Assembly: GCA_027682585.1 (NCBI GenBank)
Contig: JAQCZH010000003.1
Span: 1-64,000 of the forward strand
Reading direction: 5' to 3'
Length of the DNA stretch: 64,000 bases
Source: Lachnospiraceae bacterium AF51-6-b8A
Lineage (GTDB): Bacteria > Bacillota > Clostridia > Lachnospirales > Lachnospiraceae
Below the pieces are notes generated by a model, which was not told where the DNA came from, ran no database searches, and saw nothing but the letters and a program-made list of their open reading frames with translations. Every line of letters starts with the position of its first letter. The stretch's first letter is position 1. Positions 1-11,154 of the stretch are shown here, one piece after another. Position numbers and translations under genes: made by a program.

Positions 1-59
<59 letters not shown>

Positions 60-376
60 AAAGTCCTTCATCCATCCGCTTTTTTAGTCCATCACACAGA
101 TCCTGTAACAGATCGTATGTGATGCCTCATCTTCACGGATGCATGCTTCCCAGAATGAATTAGCCTGGCTAATTCTGACTTTTTAAAACTATGCTCTTTC
201 AAAGCATCGCCTTCAAAAGCCCCTTATCGGAATCGCTTCCGACAAGATCCTTTACTGTTTTTAAGGTCCTCAGATTGCTCTGAGTTTCGCTTTGATTCTC
301 TTAGAATCTTTCAAGGTTGTTTCATTGTTCAGTTATCAAGGTTCTTGCCTGCACTTGCTTGAGTTGCAGCTTGACT

Positions 377-405
377 AGATTATCACAGCTGTCCCTTCTT
401 GTCAA
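377..405 (-). promoter_or_regulatory. rrn promoter P2 (-35 TTGACA, -10 TAATCT)
   Basis: On the minus strand TTGACA (400-405) is followed, after 17 bases, by TAATCT (377-382). It is the closer of two tandem promoter-like units ahead of the 16S gene; together they resemble the P1/P2 arrangement usual for rRNA operons. The leader between here and the 16S gene holds no gene. Confidence 0.65.
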
Positions 406-453
406 CAATCAAATCAATTATTCCAAGAAATATCCTCACACAGTGCACCGACT

Positions 454-482
454 ATATTATCATTCGCCCAGGCACTTGTCAA
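454..482 (-). promoter_or_regulatory. rrn promoter P1 (-35 TTGACA, -10 TAATAT)
   Basis: Minus-strand TTGACA (477-482), a 17-base spacer and TAATAT (454-459). It lies just downstream of the tRNA-Ser(GGA) gene, so the 16S gene can be transcribed independently of the tRNAs. It shares the TTGACA-17-TAAT form with P2. Confidence 0.65.
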
Positions 483-514
483 TACAATTGCGACAGCTCA
501 CGATAATTGTCGAA

Positions 515-603
515 CGGAGATGGAGAGATTTGAACTCTCGCGCCGCGTTAACGACCTACTCCCTTTCCAGGGGAGCCCCTTCGGCCAGCTTGGGTACATC
601 TCC
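515..603 (-). tRNA. tRNA-Ser (anticodon GGA)
   Basis: The minus strand folds as a class II tRNA with a long variable arm. The acceptor GGAGATG pairs with CATCTCC, the anticodon loop is CTGGAAA giving anticodon GGA (reads UCC/UCU), and the T arm contains GTTCAAATC. The discriminator base is G, as expected for serine. No CCA is encoded. Length is 89 bases. It lies downstream of tRNA-Ser(UGA) in the same direction and probably shares its promoter. Confidence 0.95.
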
Positions 604-658
604 AAAGCATGATCGATTCCTCAATCATATTTCATTGTCAGATCCAAAGATCCGCCAG

Positions 659-744
659 CGGAGAGGGTGGGATTCGAACCCACGCGCCCTTGCGGACAAA
701 CGGTTTTCAAGACCGCCTCGTTATGACCACTTCGATACCTCTCC
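659..744 (-). tRNA. tRNA-Ser (anticodon UGA)
   Basis: Class II tRNA on the minus strand: acceptor GGAGAGG/CCTCTCC, anticodon loop CTTGAAA (anticodon UGA), a long variable arm and T-loop GTTCGAATC. The discriminator base is G and CCA is not encoded. It is 86 bases long. It is the first gene of a two-tRNA serine unit ahead of the rRNA operon, so together with the GGA tRNA it covers all UCN codons. Confidence 0.95.
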
Positions 745-774
745 AAATATCTGTGCCTTAAGAGCACGGAAAAT

Positions 775-804
775 ATATTATCACAGCAAATTTCAGAGTG
801 TCAA
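775..804 (-). promoter_or_regulatory. promoter of the tRNA-Ser pair
   Basis: Minus-strand TTGACA (799-804), an 18-base spacer and TAATAT (775-780), about 30 bases before the tRNA-Ser(UGA) 5' end. It shares its -10 with the rrn P1 promoter. The remaining stretch to 1027 (downstream of ispD) holds no gene that I can support. Confidence 0.65.
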
Positions 805-1027
805 CAACGAAAAGGGATTTTTATCGCCTTTTTGCGCCATCACTAGATCCTGTGTCTCCTCCGCCTATATCATGTGTTGATCACACCCTCTCTCCTATCT
901 TCTACCATTTGTTTCATGCCCGTATACGTCACATAGATCCTGTGTGAAACCTGCGAGAGACTCCATCTCTCCCCCTGAAAACACGCTCTCTCATGTAGCA
1001 TCTCGGCGCCCGCATAAAAATCTGATT

Positions 1028-1738
1028 TCAACAGATACCGGCTTCATTGTCCTTCTTCCAGCCGCGTCTGCACAAAATCATCTCTGCCAGCAGGAGATCT
1101 TCGGGCGTAGTTACCTTAAGGTTCTCATAGCTTCCCTCAATCATACAAACCCTCTTTCCCGTCATCAGCTCATAAACCGCGGCATCATCTGTCGCACCGC
1201 TTCTTTCCTCCTGCAAATATTTTTTGTAAGCTTTCCTGATCTCCTCTGTCAAAAAGCACTGGGGAGTCTGTACCTGCCAGAGTCTGCTTCGATCCGGTGT
1301 GCAGATCACCGACTGATCCTCTCCCACTTCCTTAATCGTATCCTTGACAGGCATTCCCATGACACAGGCATTTCCCGCGGAAACAGCAGCAACAGCTGCA
1401 TTGATCTCCTCTGTTCGGATCAACGCTCTGGCTCCATCGTGAATCAGGACTTGTTTTTCATCCACTTGCAGCAAACCAGCGTAGACAGAATCATAGCGTT
1501 CTCTGCCTCCGGTCACAATGGCGCTCACCTTATGAATCTGATACCGGCGAAGAATCGCATCTGCGCGGTCCCGATCATCCGGATCCACAACAAGAACCAT
1601 GCGGTCCACAAGAGACTTCTCATAGGCCATCAGAGCATAAGCCAGAAGGGGTCTCCCAAGAAGAGGCAGGTACTGCTTTGGGAGCCTGCTTCCCATACGT
1701 CTGCCCTTCCCGGCTGCAAGAATAACTGCACCCACCAT
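1028..1738 (-). CDS. ispD: 2-C-methyl-D-erythritol 4-phosphate cytidylyltransferase IspD
   Basis: IspD transfers CMP to methylerythritol phosphate, the third step of the non-mevalonate isoprenoid pathway in the cytoplasm. The 236-residue length is typical. The N-terminal nucleotide-binding loop GAVILAAGKGRRMG (residues 3-16), the VLIHDGARALI segment and the C-terminal ENLKVTTPEDL motif are all present, as expected for a functional enzyme. The ATG at 1738 follows an AGGAGG by about nine bases. It is the last gene of the tsa-type cluster, 137 bases after tsaD. No clear terminator is visible downstream. Confidence 0.95.
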   Translation of the reverse strand: MVGAVILAAGKGRRMGSRLPKQYLPLLGRPLLAYALMAYEKSLVDRMVLVVDPDDRDRADAILRRYQIHKVSAIVTGGRERYDSVYAGLLQVDEKQVLIHDGARALIRTEEINAAVAAVSAGNACVMGMPVKDTIKEVGEDQSVICTPDRSRLWQVQTPQCFLTEEIRKAYKKYLQEERSGATDDAAVYELMTGKRVCMIEGSYENLKVTTPEDLLLAEMILCRRGWKKDNEAGIC

Positions 1739-1875
1739 ATTCCATATCCTCCTCGTCAGCCTGACCGCCGATCAATGCCGGCGCCTTCCATCAGATTCAA
1801 AGAACTCAGTCGAATGCATGCGCCGTGGCATTTTGTTATTGTTCATCCATAGACTGAATCCATGACCGCAGGAAC

Positions 1876-2907
1876 TTATCTCTCCCCCAGCCTGAGTCCG
1901 GGCACAGCATTGAGATCCCAGCCGCTCCTTGCCCCCCTGGCGAAATCATAGTAGGCAGCAGCTCCGATCATGGCCGCATTATCTGTGCAGAGAATGGGTG
2001 AAGGCCGATAGAACTTGACTCCATGCCGATCGCAGGCCGCCTTCATCGCTTTGCGGAAAGCCCCATTTGAAGCTACACCGCCCGCTATTGCCATCTTCTT
2101 CAGATGATACTGTTCCATAGCCATCTCAGCATGATCCACCAAAGCCCCCACAACGGCTTTTTGAAAGGAAGCAGCCACGTCAGCCCGATTGACTGCTTCT
2201 TCCTTCATTTTCATCTGATTCAGATAGTTGAGGACAGCGGATTTCAAGCCGCTGAAGGAGAAATCATAAGCGCTGCCATTGACGTGCGCCTTCGGAAAGA
2301 TAATGGCATCAGGGTTCCCCTGTTCTGCCTCCCGCTCGATCTTAGGGCCGCCAGGATAGCCAAGCCCAATGGATCTGGCCACCTTGTCAAATGCCTCTCC
2401 AGCTGCATCATCTCGAGTCATGCCCAAAATCTCGTAATCCCCATAGTCCCTGACCCTGACCAGATGGGTATGACCGCCGGACACCACCAGACACAGGAAG
2501 GGTGGCTTAAGATCCGGGTTTTCAATGTAATTGGCACTGATATGTCCTTCTATATGGTGAACTCCCAGCAGGGGAAGGCCTTTGGCATAAGCGATGGCCT
2601 TGGCTGCGGAAACACCCACCAAAAGAGCTCCCACCAGACCGGGGCCATAGGTCACAGCTATGCCGTCCACCCCGTCCAGATCTGTATCCGCCTCTTTTAA
2701 GGCCTGCGCAATCACCTGGTTAATGCGCTCTGTATGCGCTCGCGAAGCGATCTCCGGCACCACGCCGCCATAGAGAGTATGAATGGGAATCTGGGTGCTG
2801 ATGACATTGGACAGAACCCTGCGTCCATCCACAACAAGGGCTGCTGCCGTCTCATCACAGGAGCTCTCAACAGCCAGGATACGATGAATTTTCTTATTTT
2901 CAGACAT
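1876..2907 (-). CDS. tsaD: tRNA N6-adenosine threonylcarbamoyltransferase TsaD
   Basis: TsaD transfers the threonylcarbamoyl group to A37 of ANN-decoding tRNAs, working with TsaB and TsaE. The protein starts with the ASKHA ATPase signature [14 protein letters not shown] and carries the metal-binding HTERINQ and HIEGH histidines and the [10 protein letters not shown] motif near the C terminus. I choose the ATG at 2907 (343 residues) because GGAAGGAAG lies just before it; an upstream in-frame ATG at 2931 lacks such a site. It follows rnz by 65 bases in the same direction. Confidence 0.95.
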   Translation of the reverse strand: MSENKKIHRILAVESSCDETAAALVVDGRRVLSNVISTQIPIHTLYGGVVPEIASRAHTERINQVIAQALKEADTDLDGVDGIAVTYGPGLVGALLVGVSAAKAIAYAKGLPLLGVHHIEGHISANYIENPDLKPPFLCLVVSGGHTHLVRVRDYGDYEILGMTRDDAAGEAFDKVARSIGLGYPGGPKIEREAEQGNPDAIIFPKAHVNGSAYDFSFSGLKSAVLNYLNQMKMKEEAVNRADVAASFQKAVVGALVDHAEMAMEQYHLKKMAIAGGVASNGAFRKAMKAACDRHGVKFYRPSPILCTDNAAMIGAAAYYDFARGARSGWDLNAVPGLRLGER

Positions 2908-2972
2908 AATTCTTCCTTCCGGCGCAGGCATTTCCGCAGGCGATGATCGACAGCATCTTCAGATCCGCCCTT

Positions 2973-3884
2973 TTATTCTTCTGGGAAATCCAGCGTGCAG
3001 CTTCTGCCATCCCACCCCAGACTGGCATTGGGAAATATCTCTGTCACCTTCCCCATAAAGCGGCTCGGTCCTACCAGAGAGGGGGAAAAATGAGTCAGCC
3101 AAAGCTCTCCCGCTCCCGCTTCTCTGGCCAAACTGGCGGCCTCTGTAAAAGTCATATGTTTCTTCTTCCTGGCTTTGACAGCATCTTCCGGATCCCCATA
3201 CATCCCCTCACAAATAAAGAGGTCCGCGCCTGCAGCTGCATCAGAAATAGCCGCGGTCGGCCTGGAATCCGTGCAGTAGGTCAGCTTGATCCCTCTGCGG
3301 GCAGGCCCCATAACCATTTCGGGACGATAGACCCTTCCATCCATCTCAACAGGTTCTCCCTTTTGCAGACGATTCCAGACCTTCAGAGGAATCTCCTGCC
3401 TTTTGGCGGCCTCAGCATCGAAACGGCCGGCCCGAGGGATGGAAATAGAATAGCCGTAACAGGTCACATTGTGATTGACCCGAAAGGCATGAATTCGATA
3501 GCCGTAGAGGTCAAACACCCTGGTTTTATCCTCAATTTCAACCATGTGAACCTCAAAAGGCAGTTCCTGGGCAATCGACCGCAAGGCAGTCACCACACGA
3601 ACCAGGCCCTTGGGCCCAATCAGAGTCACCGGATCGGTACGATCGGCATTTCCCATGGAAAGCAAAAGCCCTGGCAGACCGGAGATGTGATCTGCATGAT
3701 AATGTGTAAAGCAGATGACATCAATGGGATTCGGGGAAATCCCCGCTTCCTTCATAGCAATCTGCGTGCCCTCTCCGCAGTCAATGAGCAGACTGTGCCC
3801 GTTAAATCTTGTAACCAGCGCTGTCAGCCAGCGCCGGGGCAGAGGCATGGTTCCTCCTGTTCCCAAGAGGCAGACATCTAACAT
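2973..3884 (-). CDS. rnz: ribonuclease Z
   Basis: A 303-residue metallo-beta-lactamase-fold endonuclease that trims tRNA 3' trailers, needed for tRNAs that lack an encoded CCA; the serine and glutamine tRNAs here do lack CCA. The zinc motif is THYHADHISGLPGLL (around residues 60-74). It also has LLIDCGEGTQ and the later CTDSRPT and LTHFSP metal-ligand segments. AGGAG precedes the ATG at 3884, which overlaps the end of rimI by seven bases, so the two are probably translationally coupled. Confidence 0.93.
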   Translation of the reverse strand: MLDVCLLGTGGTMPLPRRWLTALVTRFNGHSLLIDCGEGTQIAMKEAGISPNPIDVICFTHYHADHISGLPGLLLSMGNADRTDPVTLIGPKGLVRVVTALRSIAQELPFEVHMVEIEDKTRVFDLYGYRIHAFRVNHNVTCYGYSISIPRAGRFDAEAAKRQEIPLKVWNRLQKGEPVEMDGRVYRPEMVMGPARRGIKLTYCTDSRPTAAISDAAAGADLFICEGMYGDPEDAVKARKKKHMTFTEAASLAREAGAGELWLTHFSPSLVGPSRFMGKVTEIFPNASLGWDGRSCTLDFPEE

Positions 3885-4435
3885 GGCTTCTCCTTTTTCT
3901 CCGATAAGTCCAGCCGCAGCAGCAGGGCATCCTCCTCGGGATTCCGATAAAAACGCGGCCGCCGACCTGCGAACACAAAACCGGCTCTCTCATAGAGATG
4001 AATGGCCGCGGCATTGCTCTTGCGCACCTCCAGAAAAATGCCGGATAGACCCAGATCTCTCGCTCTTTCCCTGAATTCTGCCAGCAGGTCTGCTGCACAG
4101 CCGCGCCTTCTGGCCTCAGGATGGCAGGCAATCGAGACAATCTCTCCCTCATCTGCTGCGAAATAGCAAACCAAATATGCAAGGACAACGTCACTCCGCC
4201 GGACAGAAAGCCCCCCTGAAAATTCCGCCTCTGTCAGGACCAAAAGCAGGGCCTGATCGTTCTCAAACGCCCTTGTGAAAGCTTCCCTGCTCCAGCCATT
4301 CGGAATACTGCCTGACTCGATGGCGGCCATCTGATCCAAATCGCCCTCGACCGCCAGACGAATTCTTCGTCCGCTCTTCTGCCTCTGTCCGGTTGCTTTC
4401 ATCCTTTCATCAAGGAAAGCCTCTCCCTGGCACAT
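3878..4435 (-). CDS. rimI: ribosomal protein S18-alanine N-acetyltransferase RimI
   Basis: A GNAT-fold N-acetyltransferase, 185 residues. The acetyl-CoA loop is visible as HPEARRRGCAADLLAEF and is followed by the LEVRKSNAAAIHLYERAGF motif that is diagnostic of RimI. Its ATG shares a base with the tsaB stop codon (TGATG), so coupling is likely. A second in-frame ATG at 4402 would give a shorter N terminus. In Firmicutes rimI commonly sits between tsaB and tsaD; here rnz has been added between rimI and tsaD. Confidence 0.9.
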   Translation of the reverse strand: MCQGEAFLDERMKATGQRQKSGRRIRLAVEGDLDQMAAIESGSIPNGWSREAFTRAFENDQALLLVLTEAEFSGGLSVRRSDVVLAYLVCYFAADEGEIVSIACHPEARRRGCAADLLAEFRERARDLGLSGIFLEVRKSNAAAIHLYERAGFVFAGRRPRFYRNPEEDALLLRLDLSEKKEKPC

Positions 4436-5157
4436 CAGTTTCTCTTTTCCTTCTTCGCTGCGAGTTTCTCTCTGCGCTCCCGCTCAGCCTGAGACAGGCG
4501 CAGATAGTCCGGACGAAAGTCCTCCGCCGCTACGAACCTGCCTTTTTGGGCATAAACATAAGCCAGAGCCGCAAGACTGGAAGCCCTCTGCATAGCCATA
4601 TGCGAGGGGGCAAAATTGTAGTTAACCCGGCACTGGTCCTCAATGGTCTGCCGAAAGACCGGTACTCCATCTCCAAGAAAAGTGACCGGCCGCTTCCCTT
4701 CATTCACTCTCGTCATGATCGCTTCAATGCTCATGGCCGCCTGATCCAGCAGCACCTCTAATCCCTGATCTTCAAACCGATAAAGCCCCGTATAGGCCTG
4801 CTGCCTGCGGGCATCCATAAGAGGGCAAATCAGCCTGTCGGACCCCCAACAATTATAGGCTATAGCCTCCACAGTCGGAACCGGAACCAAAGGCCTGCCC
4901 AAGGCCTGCCCCAACCCCTTAGCCGTGGCTGCTCCGATGCGCAAACCGGTAAATGACCCCGGACCAGCGGTAACTGCTATCGCGTCTATGGTCTTAAGAT
5001 CCAGTTCTATCATCCCAGCCAGCTGATCTAACATGGGCAGAAGGGTCTGCGAATGCGTCTTCTTATAATTGGTCGTATACTCGCCGATCAGACGATTATC
5101 TTCTGTGACTGCAACAGAGGCCACCAGGCCTGAGGCATCCAGAGCAAGGATTTTCAC
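4435..5157 (-). CDS. tsaB: threonylcarbamoyladenosine biosynthesis protein TsaB
   Basis: TsaB is the non-catalytic ASKHA partner that dimerises with TsaD and bridges to TsaE in t6A synthesis. The N terminus MKILALDASG and the AVTAGPGSFTGLRIGAATAK block are characteristic. The protein is 240 residues, with a lysine/arginine-rich tail after residue 220. The start overlaps the tsaE stop by four bases and the end overlaps rimI by one, so tsaE-tsaB-rimI-rnz read as one translationally coupled unit. Confidence 0.94.
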   Translation of the reverse strand: MKILALDASGLVASVAVTEDNRLIGEYTTNYKKTHSQTLLPMLDQLAGMIELDLKTIDAIAVTAGPGSFTGLRIGAATAKGLGQALGRPLVPVPTVEAIAYNCWGSDRLICPLMDARRQQAYTGLYRFEDQGLEVLLDQAAMSIEAIMTRVNEGKRPVTFLGDGVPVFRQTIEDQCRVNYNFAPSHMAMQRASSLAALAYVYAQKGRFVAAEDFRPDYLRLSQAERERREKLAAKKEKRN

Positions 5158-5585
5158 TTTCCTACCTCCTCAACTTGAATGCTGCGGTAATCCAGTCCTT
5201 TTGACAGGTCTTTCACAATCCTGATATCCGTGCGGCGATCGGGCAAAGCCTCTTCAATCAGGTTGCCCCACTCAATCAGACAGACTCCCTGGCCGAAGAT
5301 ATAATCATCAAAGCCGATCATTTGCAGTTCATCGGGATCGGCGATCCGATAGACATCAAAGTGGTAAAAGGGAAGACGTCCCCCCTCGTATTCCTGAATA
5401 ATGGTGAAGGTAGGGCTGCTGACATGTTCTCTGATGCCAAGTCCCTGAGCAAAGCCCTTGGTCAGAACCGTCTTGCCCACGCCAAGATCTCCGACAAGGG
5501 TAAAGACATCGCCGGGCATGGCCTTCTTTGCCAGCATACAGCCAATCGCTCTGGTCTCTTCTGCGCTGTTTGTCTCGTAAATCAT
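5154..5585 (-). CDS. tsaE: tRNA threonylcarbamoyladenosine biosynthesis ATPase TsaE
   Basis: A small P-loop ATPase (143 residues) that drives turnover of the TsaBD complex. The Walker A loop GDLGVGKT lies at about residues 33-40, followed by SSPTFTIIQEY and the HFDVYRI strand typical of the family. GGGAGG precedes the ATG. It is the first gene of the t6A cluster and lies 54 bases after tex, which may supply its transcription. Confidence 0.94.
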   Translation of the reverse strand: MIYETNSAEETRAIGCMLAKKAMPGDVFTLVGDLGVGKTVLTKGFAQGLGIREHVSSPTFTIIQEYEGGRLPFYHFDVYRIADPDELQMIGFDDYIFGQGVCLIEWGNLIEEALPDRRTDIRIVKDLSKGLDYRSIQVEEVGK

Positions 5586-5639
5586 AAGGATTTCCTCCCA
5601 TTCTCGAAATAGAGTCAGACAGATGATTCCACCGATCCA

Positions 5640-8096
5640 TCACAACTTAATTCTGGCCAGTGCCCTGAGCATATCAGAATTGCCCAGACTCTCAGACACA
5701 TGCCGCCTCTTGTCCTGTTTCCGCCCTTCTCTTCTTCGGTTTTGCTCCCCTCTCATACCTTCCTGATCCCTCTTAGCCTGATCTCTTCTGCCCCTTCTCC
5801 TGTCGCGGCGATCGCCAACAGTTCTGCCTCCGCACGCATTTTCTCCGTCAGAAGTTCTGTGTTCCCAACTTTTTCCAGAGTATCTTTCATCCCAATTGGG
5901 GCGATTCTTCCCAGTGGACTCTCTCAGTGGATTGCCCTGCTCATCCACATCTCTGCCGATTCGCATAGACAATGCGATGCGATGCTGATCCAAGTCAACG
6001 CTGACCACCTGCACATCCACAATATCGCCAACAGAAACTGCCTCCAAGGGGTGCTTGATGAAGCGATCAGACATGCGGGAAATATGCACCAGGCCATCCT
6101 GATGGACGCCGATATCCACAAAGGCGCCAAAATCAATGACATTTCTCACCGTGCCCTTAAGCACCATGCCTGGCTTTAAATCCTCCATAGATAAAACGTC
6201 CCGGCGCAAAATGGGCTTGGGCATATTCTGTCTGGGATCTCTGCCCGGCTTGGCAAGTTCCGCCAGAATATCTTCCAGTGTCATCCGGCCCAGTTTCAGC
6301 TCCTCAGCCATCTTCTGGATATCGCTGATCTCCTCGGCGATCCTGGCAATTCCCCCATGACTGATCTCCTCCGGCTTATGCCCCAGTCTTGCCAGAAGTT
6401 CTTCCGCTGCCTGATAGGACTCAGGATGTACTGAGGTGGCATCAAGTGGATTCTTTCCGTTGCGAATACGCAGGAATCCAGCGCATTGCTCGAAGGCCTT
6501 GGGTCCCAGCTTTGGCACATCAAGAAGCTGATGGCGGCTTGTGAAGGATCCATTCTCATCGCGATAGGCCACTATGTTTTTGGCAATGACCGCAGAGATA
6601 CCAGAGACATAAGAAAGCAGCGAGGCGGAGGCTGTATTCAGATCAACACCGACCTTGTTGACACTGTCCTCAACCACACCGCCCAGGGTCTCGGACAGCT
6701 TCTTCTGATTCATGTCATGCTGATACTGCCCCACACCGATGGACTTGGGGTCAATCTTGACCAGCTCTGCGAGAGGGTCCTGCACCCGTCTCGCGATCGA
6801 AGCGGCAGACCTCTGTCCCACGTCGAATTCGGGAAACTCCTCACTGGCTAATTGGGAAGCGGAGTAGACGGAAGCTCCGGCCTCATTGGTGATAACATAA
6901 GATACCTGCTCTGGTATCTCGGCCAGGATCTCAACAATGATCTGCTCGGACTCGCGGGAAGCCGTGCCATTGCCCACGGAGATCAGACTAACGCCATATT
7001 TTTTGATCATGGCTGTGACAATCTTCTTAGACTCCTCCACCTTATTCTGAGGCGCTGTTGGAAAAATAACCCTGGTGTCAAGGACCTTGCCTGTGGGATC
7101 GACAACTGCCAGCTTACAGCCGGTTCGGAAGGCGGGATCCCAGCCAAGAACCGTCTGCCCCGCAATGGGAGGCTGCATGAGCAGCTGCTGTAGGTTCCTG
7201 CCAAAGACTCTGATGGCGCCGTCTTCTGCCGACTCAGTCAGGGCAGAGCGAATCTCCCGCTCAATAGCGGGGGCCATCAGACGATGATAGGCATCAGCAA
7301 TGGAAGCCTCCAACACAGGTATTGTGTACGTATTCTCCAAAGTAATATAGCGCTTTTGAATCAGATGCAAAATGTCCTCTTCGGGGGCATTTACCTTCAC
7401 TGTCAGGATCTTCTCCTTCTCACCGCGATTCATGGCAAGCACGCGATAACCCGGAAGTTCCCTGATGGACTCGCGAAAATCGTAATACGTCTCATAGACG
7501 CTTCTTGCGGTCTCATCCTTTGCCGCAGAATGGATGCTTCCCCTCTCTGCGGTCATCTGCCGAACCGTGATACGCAGGTCGGCATCGTCGGCAATCTGTT
7601 CAGCGATGATATCGCCTGCACCAGCCAGCGCTTCTTCTGCAGACTTCGCCCCCTTCTCTTCGTCAACATATCCGGCGGCCTCTTCTAAAGCATCTCTTAT
7701 TAGTTTCTGCGACAGAATTGTCTCCGCCAGAGAGGCCAGTCCTTTCTCTCTGGCGATCATAGCCCGCGTCCTTCGCTTGGGACGATAGGGACGATAGAGA
7801 TCATCCACAATCACCAGGGTCTTAGCCTCTTCTATCCTGTCCCTCAGTTCTTTGGTCAGCTTTCCCTGCTCCTCAATGGCAGCCAGTACACTGGATTTCT
7901 TATCCTCTAAGTTGCGCAGATAGCCCAGCCACCCATCCAGACTGCGAAGGACCTCATCGTCGAGCCCCCCTGTTACTTCTTTGCGGTAACGGGCAATAAA
8001 GGGAATGGTGTTGCCCTCATCAATCAGCCTGACAGCCGCTTCAACCTGGCTCTTCTTAACCCCAAGCTCCTCTGTAAGCTGTAACGCAATATCCAA
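5640..8096 (-). CDS. tex: Tex family S1 RNA-binding transcription accessory protein
   Basis: An 818-residue Tex protein. The usual order is visible: an N-terminal helical region (PFIARYRKEVTGGLDDE), a YqgF/RNase H-like domain (around 320-450, GWDPAFRTGCKLAVVD), a helix-hairpin-helix region (GVDLNTASASLLSYVSGI) and an S1 domain (around 650-720, GTVRNVIDFGAFVDIGVHQD). The last 90 or so residues are a basic arginine-rich tail unlike the Tex core and likely disordered. The start codon appears to be TTG, supported by AAAGGAG eight bases upstream. Tex affects transcription and RNA turnover and probably binds nucleic acid. Confidence 0.93.
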   Translation of the reverse strand: MDIALQLTEELGVKKSQVEAAVRLIDEGNTIPFIARYRKEVTGGLDDEVLRSLDGWLGYLRNLEDKKSSVLAAIEEQGKLTKELRDRIEEAKTLVIVDDLYRPYRPKRRTRAMIAREKGLASLAETILSQKLIRDALEEAAGYVDEEKGAKSAEEALAGAGDIIAEQIADDADLRITVRQMTAERGSIHSAAKDETARSVYETYYDFRESIRELPGYRVLAMNRGEKEKILTVKVNAPEEDILHLIQKRYITLENTYTIPVLEASIADAYHRLMAPAIEREIRSALTESAEDGAIRVFGRNLQQLLMQPPIAGQTVLGWDPAFRTGCKLAVVDPTGKVLDTRVIFPTAPQNKVEESKKIVTAMIKKYGVSLISVGNGTASRESEQIIVEILAEIPEQVSYVITNEAGASVYSASQLASEEFPEFDVGQRSAASIARRVQDPLAELVKIDPKSIGVGQYQHDMNQKKLSETLGGVVEDSVNKVGVDLNTASASLLSYVSGISAVIAKNIVAYRDENGSFTSRHQLLDVPKLGPKAFEQCAGFLRIRNGKNPLDATSVHPESYQAAEELLARLGHKPEEISHGGIARIAEEISDIQKMAEELKLGRMTLEDILAELAKPGRDPRQNMPKPILRRDVLSMEDLKPGMVLKGTVRNVIDFGAFVDIGVHQDGLVHISRMSDRFIKHPLEAVSVGDIVDVQVVSVDLDQHRIALSMRIGRDVDEQGNPLRESTGKNRPNWDERYSGKSWEHRTSDGENACGGRTVGDRRDRRRGRRDQAKRDQEGMRGEQNRRREGRKQDKRRHVSESLGNSDMLRALARIKL

Positions 8097-8112
8097 TGTT
8101 CCGACTCCTTTA

Positions 8113-8208
8113 ATTCACGTATCGCAGGCCATTTGCATGGCCCAGCGCAAGCTTTCATATTATAGCCTAAAAAGACCGCCTCCCACAAGAAAATGCCGTC
8201 TTAAGAAG
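8113..8208 (-). promoter_or_regulatory. tex promoter region and weak glpK terminator
   Basis: Between glpK and tex on the minus strand there is a TATAAT with TTGTGG 18 bases before it, a plausible tex promoter. Just upstream an imperfect AAGAC/GTCTT hairpin followed by five Ts could end glpK transcription. Both are weak by eye. Confidence 0.35.
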
Positions 8209-8248
8209 CTCAGAGGCCGGTATGGAAAAACACCTGCCAGCAAACACC

Positions 8249-9772
<1,524 letters not shown>

Positions 9773-9896
9773 TCACTTCCCCTGAAGTCAGCTCCCCGCG
9801 GAGCCGGTTTGCAGCCAAATTTATCTTGATAAGCCTTCCGCTCCTTTACGAAGCTCTGCCGCTCATTTCTTCTTTCTTTTCGCTGTTTCCAGCAAT

Positions 9897-11090
9897 TTAT
9901 CCCATCCGAATCATGGAAATAATATCGACAGCTGCCGCTTTTGACGCAAATTCTTTCTCGCTCATGGGCTCGGTGACAAAGGCGTGCTCCCCCTCCTTCT
10001 GCGTTTCAATCAGATGAACAGAACCAAAGGTATCCTCAATCAGACTCATGGCGGAACTGGAACGAACGAAGAACTGCTCAACGATCTCCTGTGGATCTCC
10101 CAGGGCCAGGGCCTCGGGCTCCCACGCAATGGGCAGGTTCCTGTCAATATTTCTGGCTATTTCGACAAGATCCCCGACCACTGCGGAAGCAGTGGGCAGC
10201 TTTCCGGCACCGGACCCATAGAACATACCGTCCCCCAGCATATTGCCGCGAACGAAAATGGCATTGAACACGCCGTCCACCTTGGAGAGAGGATGACTGG
10301 CGGGCAGCAGATAAGGCGCCACGCGAGCCACATAGGTATCTCCCGCCTTGCGGCTGGTGGCCAGAAGCTTAATGCTTCTCTTCAATCTTCCGGCATACTT
10401 CATATCAGTGGCGCTGATTCCGGTAATCCCCTCCGTCGGAATATCCTGATAGTCTACCTGGCGACCGGCAACCAGAGAGGTCAGAATGGCGATCTTGCGG
10501 CAGGCGTCATAGCCCTCGATATCAGCCGTGGGATCCTTCTCTGCAAATCCCTTGTCCTGAGCCTCCTTCAAGACCTCATCGAAGTCCGTGCCATTGGCGG
10601 ACATCTCCGTCATCATATAGTTGGTCGTTCCGTTGACAATGCCAGTGATCTCCTCGATCACATCCCCAGTCAGACACTCCAGAAGAGGGCGAATGATAGG
10701 AATGCCGCCGCCGACCGATGCCTCAAAGAGAAAACTGACCGCGTGGTCTCTGGCGATCTGAATCAACTCAGCTCCCTTGTCAGCAACCAGAGCCTTGTTA
10801 GAAGTGGCTACATGCTTGCCTGCCTCAAGCATGGTCTTGACAAAAGTAAAGGCCGGTTCGACACCGCCCATGGTCTCAACAACCATATCGACTTCCGGAT
10901 CTGAGGCGATCTTCTTATAGTCATGGACAATCAGCGGAGCGATCTCATCATCCTCAAATTCACGCAGATCCAGAATGTATTTCACATCGATCGGGGCACC
11001 GACACGCCTTCGAATGACATCGTGATTCGTCTTTAACACCTCATAGACACCAGAGCCGATGGTTCCAAACCCCATAATTGCTGCTTTCAT
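9897..11090 (-). CDS. hom: homoserine dehydrogenase
   Basis: It reduces aspartate semialdehyde to homoserine on the way to threonine and methionine. The NAD(P) loop GFGTIGSGVYEVL (residues 8-20), the SNKALVA segment, FEASVGGGIPII and the signature KDPTADIEGYDACRK are visible. I place the start at the ATG at 11090 (397 residues): AGAGG is five bases upstream, whereas the GTG two codons earlier lies inside that site. The last 80 residues are ACT-like in position. It lies directly downstream of an ACT-domain protein, a pairing seen in other Firmicutes. Confidence 0.95.
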   Translation of the reverse strand: MKAAIMGFGTIGSGVYEVLKTNHDVIRRRVGAPIDVKYILDLREFEDDEIAPLIVHDYKKIASDPEVDMVVETMGGVEPAFTFVKTMLEAGKHVATSNKALVADKGAELIQIARDHAVSFLFEASVGGGIPIIRPLLECLTGDVIEEITGIVNGTTNYMMTEMSANGTDFDEVLKEAQDKGFAEKDPTADIEGYDACRKIAILTSLVAGRQVDYQDIPTEGITGISATDMKYAGRLKRSIKLLATSRKAGDTYVARVAPYLLPASHPLSKVDGVFNAIFVRGNMLGDGMFYGSGAGKLPTASAVVGDLVEIARNIDRNLPIAWEPEALALGDPQEIVEQFFVRSSSAMSLIEDTFGSVHLIETQKEGEHAFVTEPMSEKEFASKAAAVDIISMIRMG

Positions 11091-11154
11091 AGACACCTCT
11101 TTTCTGATGGCCCTTCTGCCGGGGCCTCGTATATTCTGTCAAAGGCCAACTGTT

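Noticed and set aside
317..880. A 187-codon open frame on the plus strand at the left edge
   Set aside because: It runs straight through both tRNA-Ser genes and the rrn promoters on the opposite strand, and has no ribosome site.
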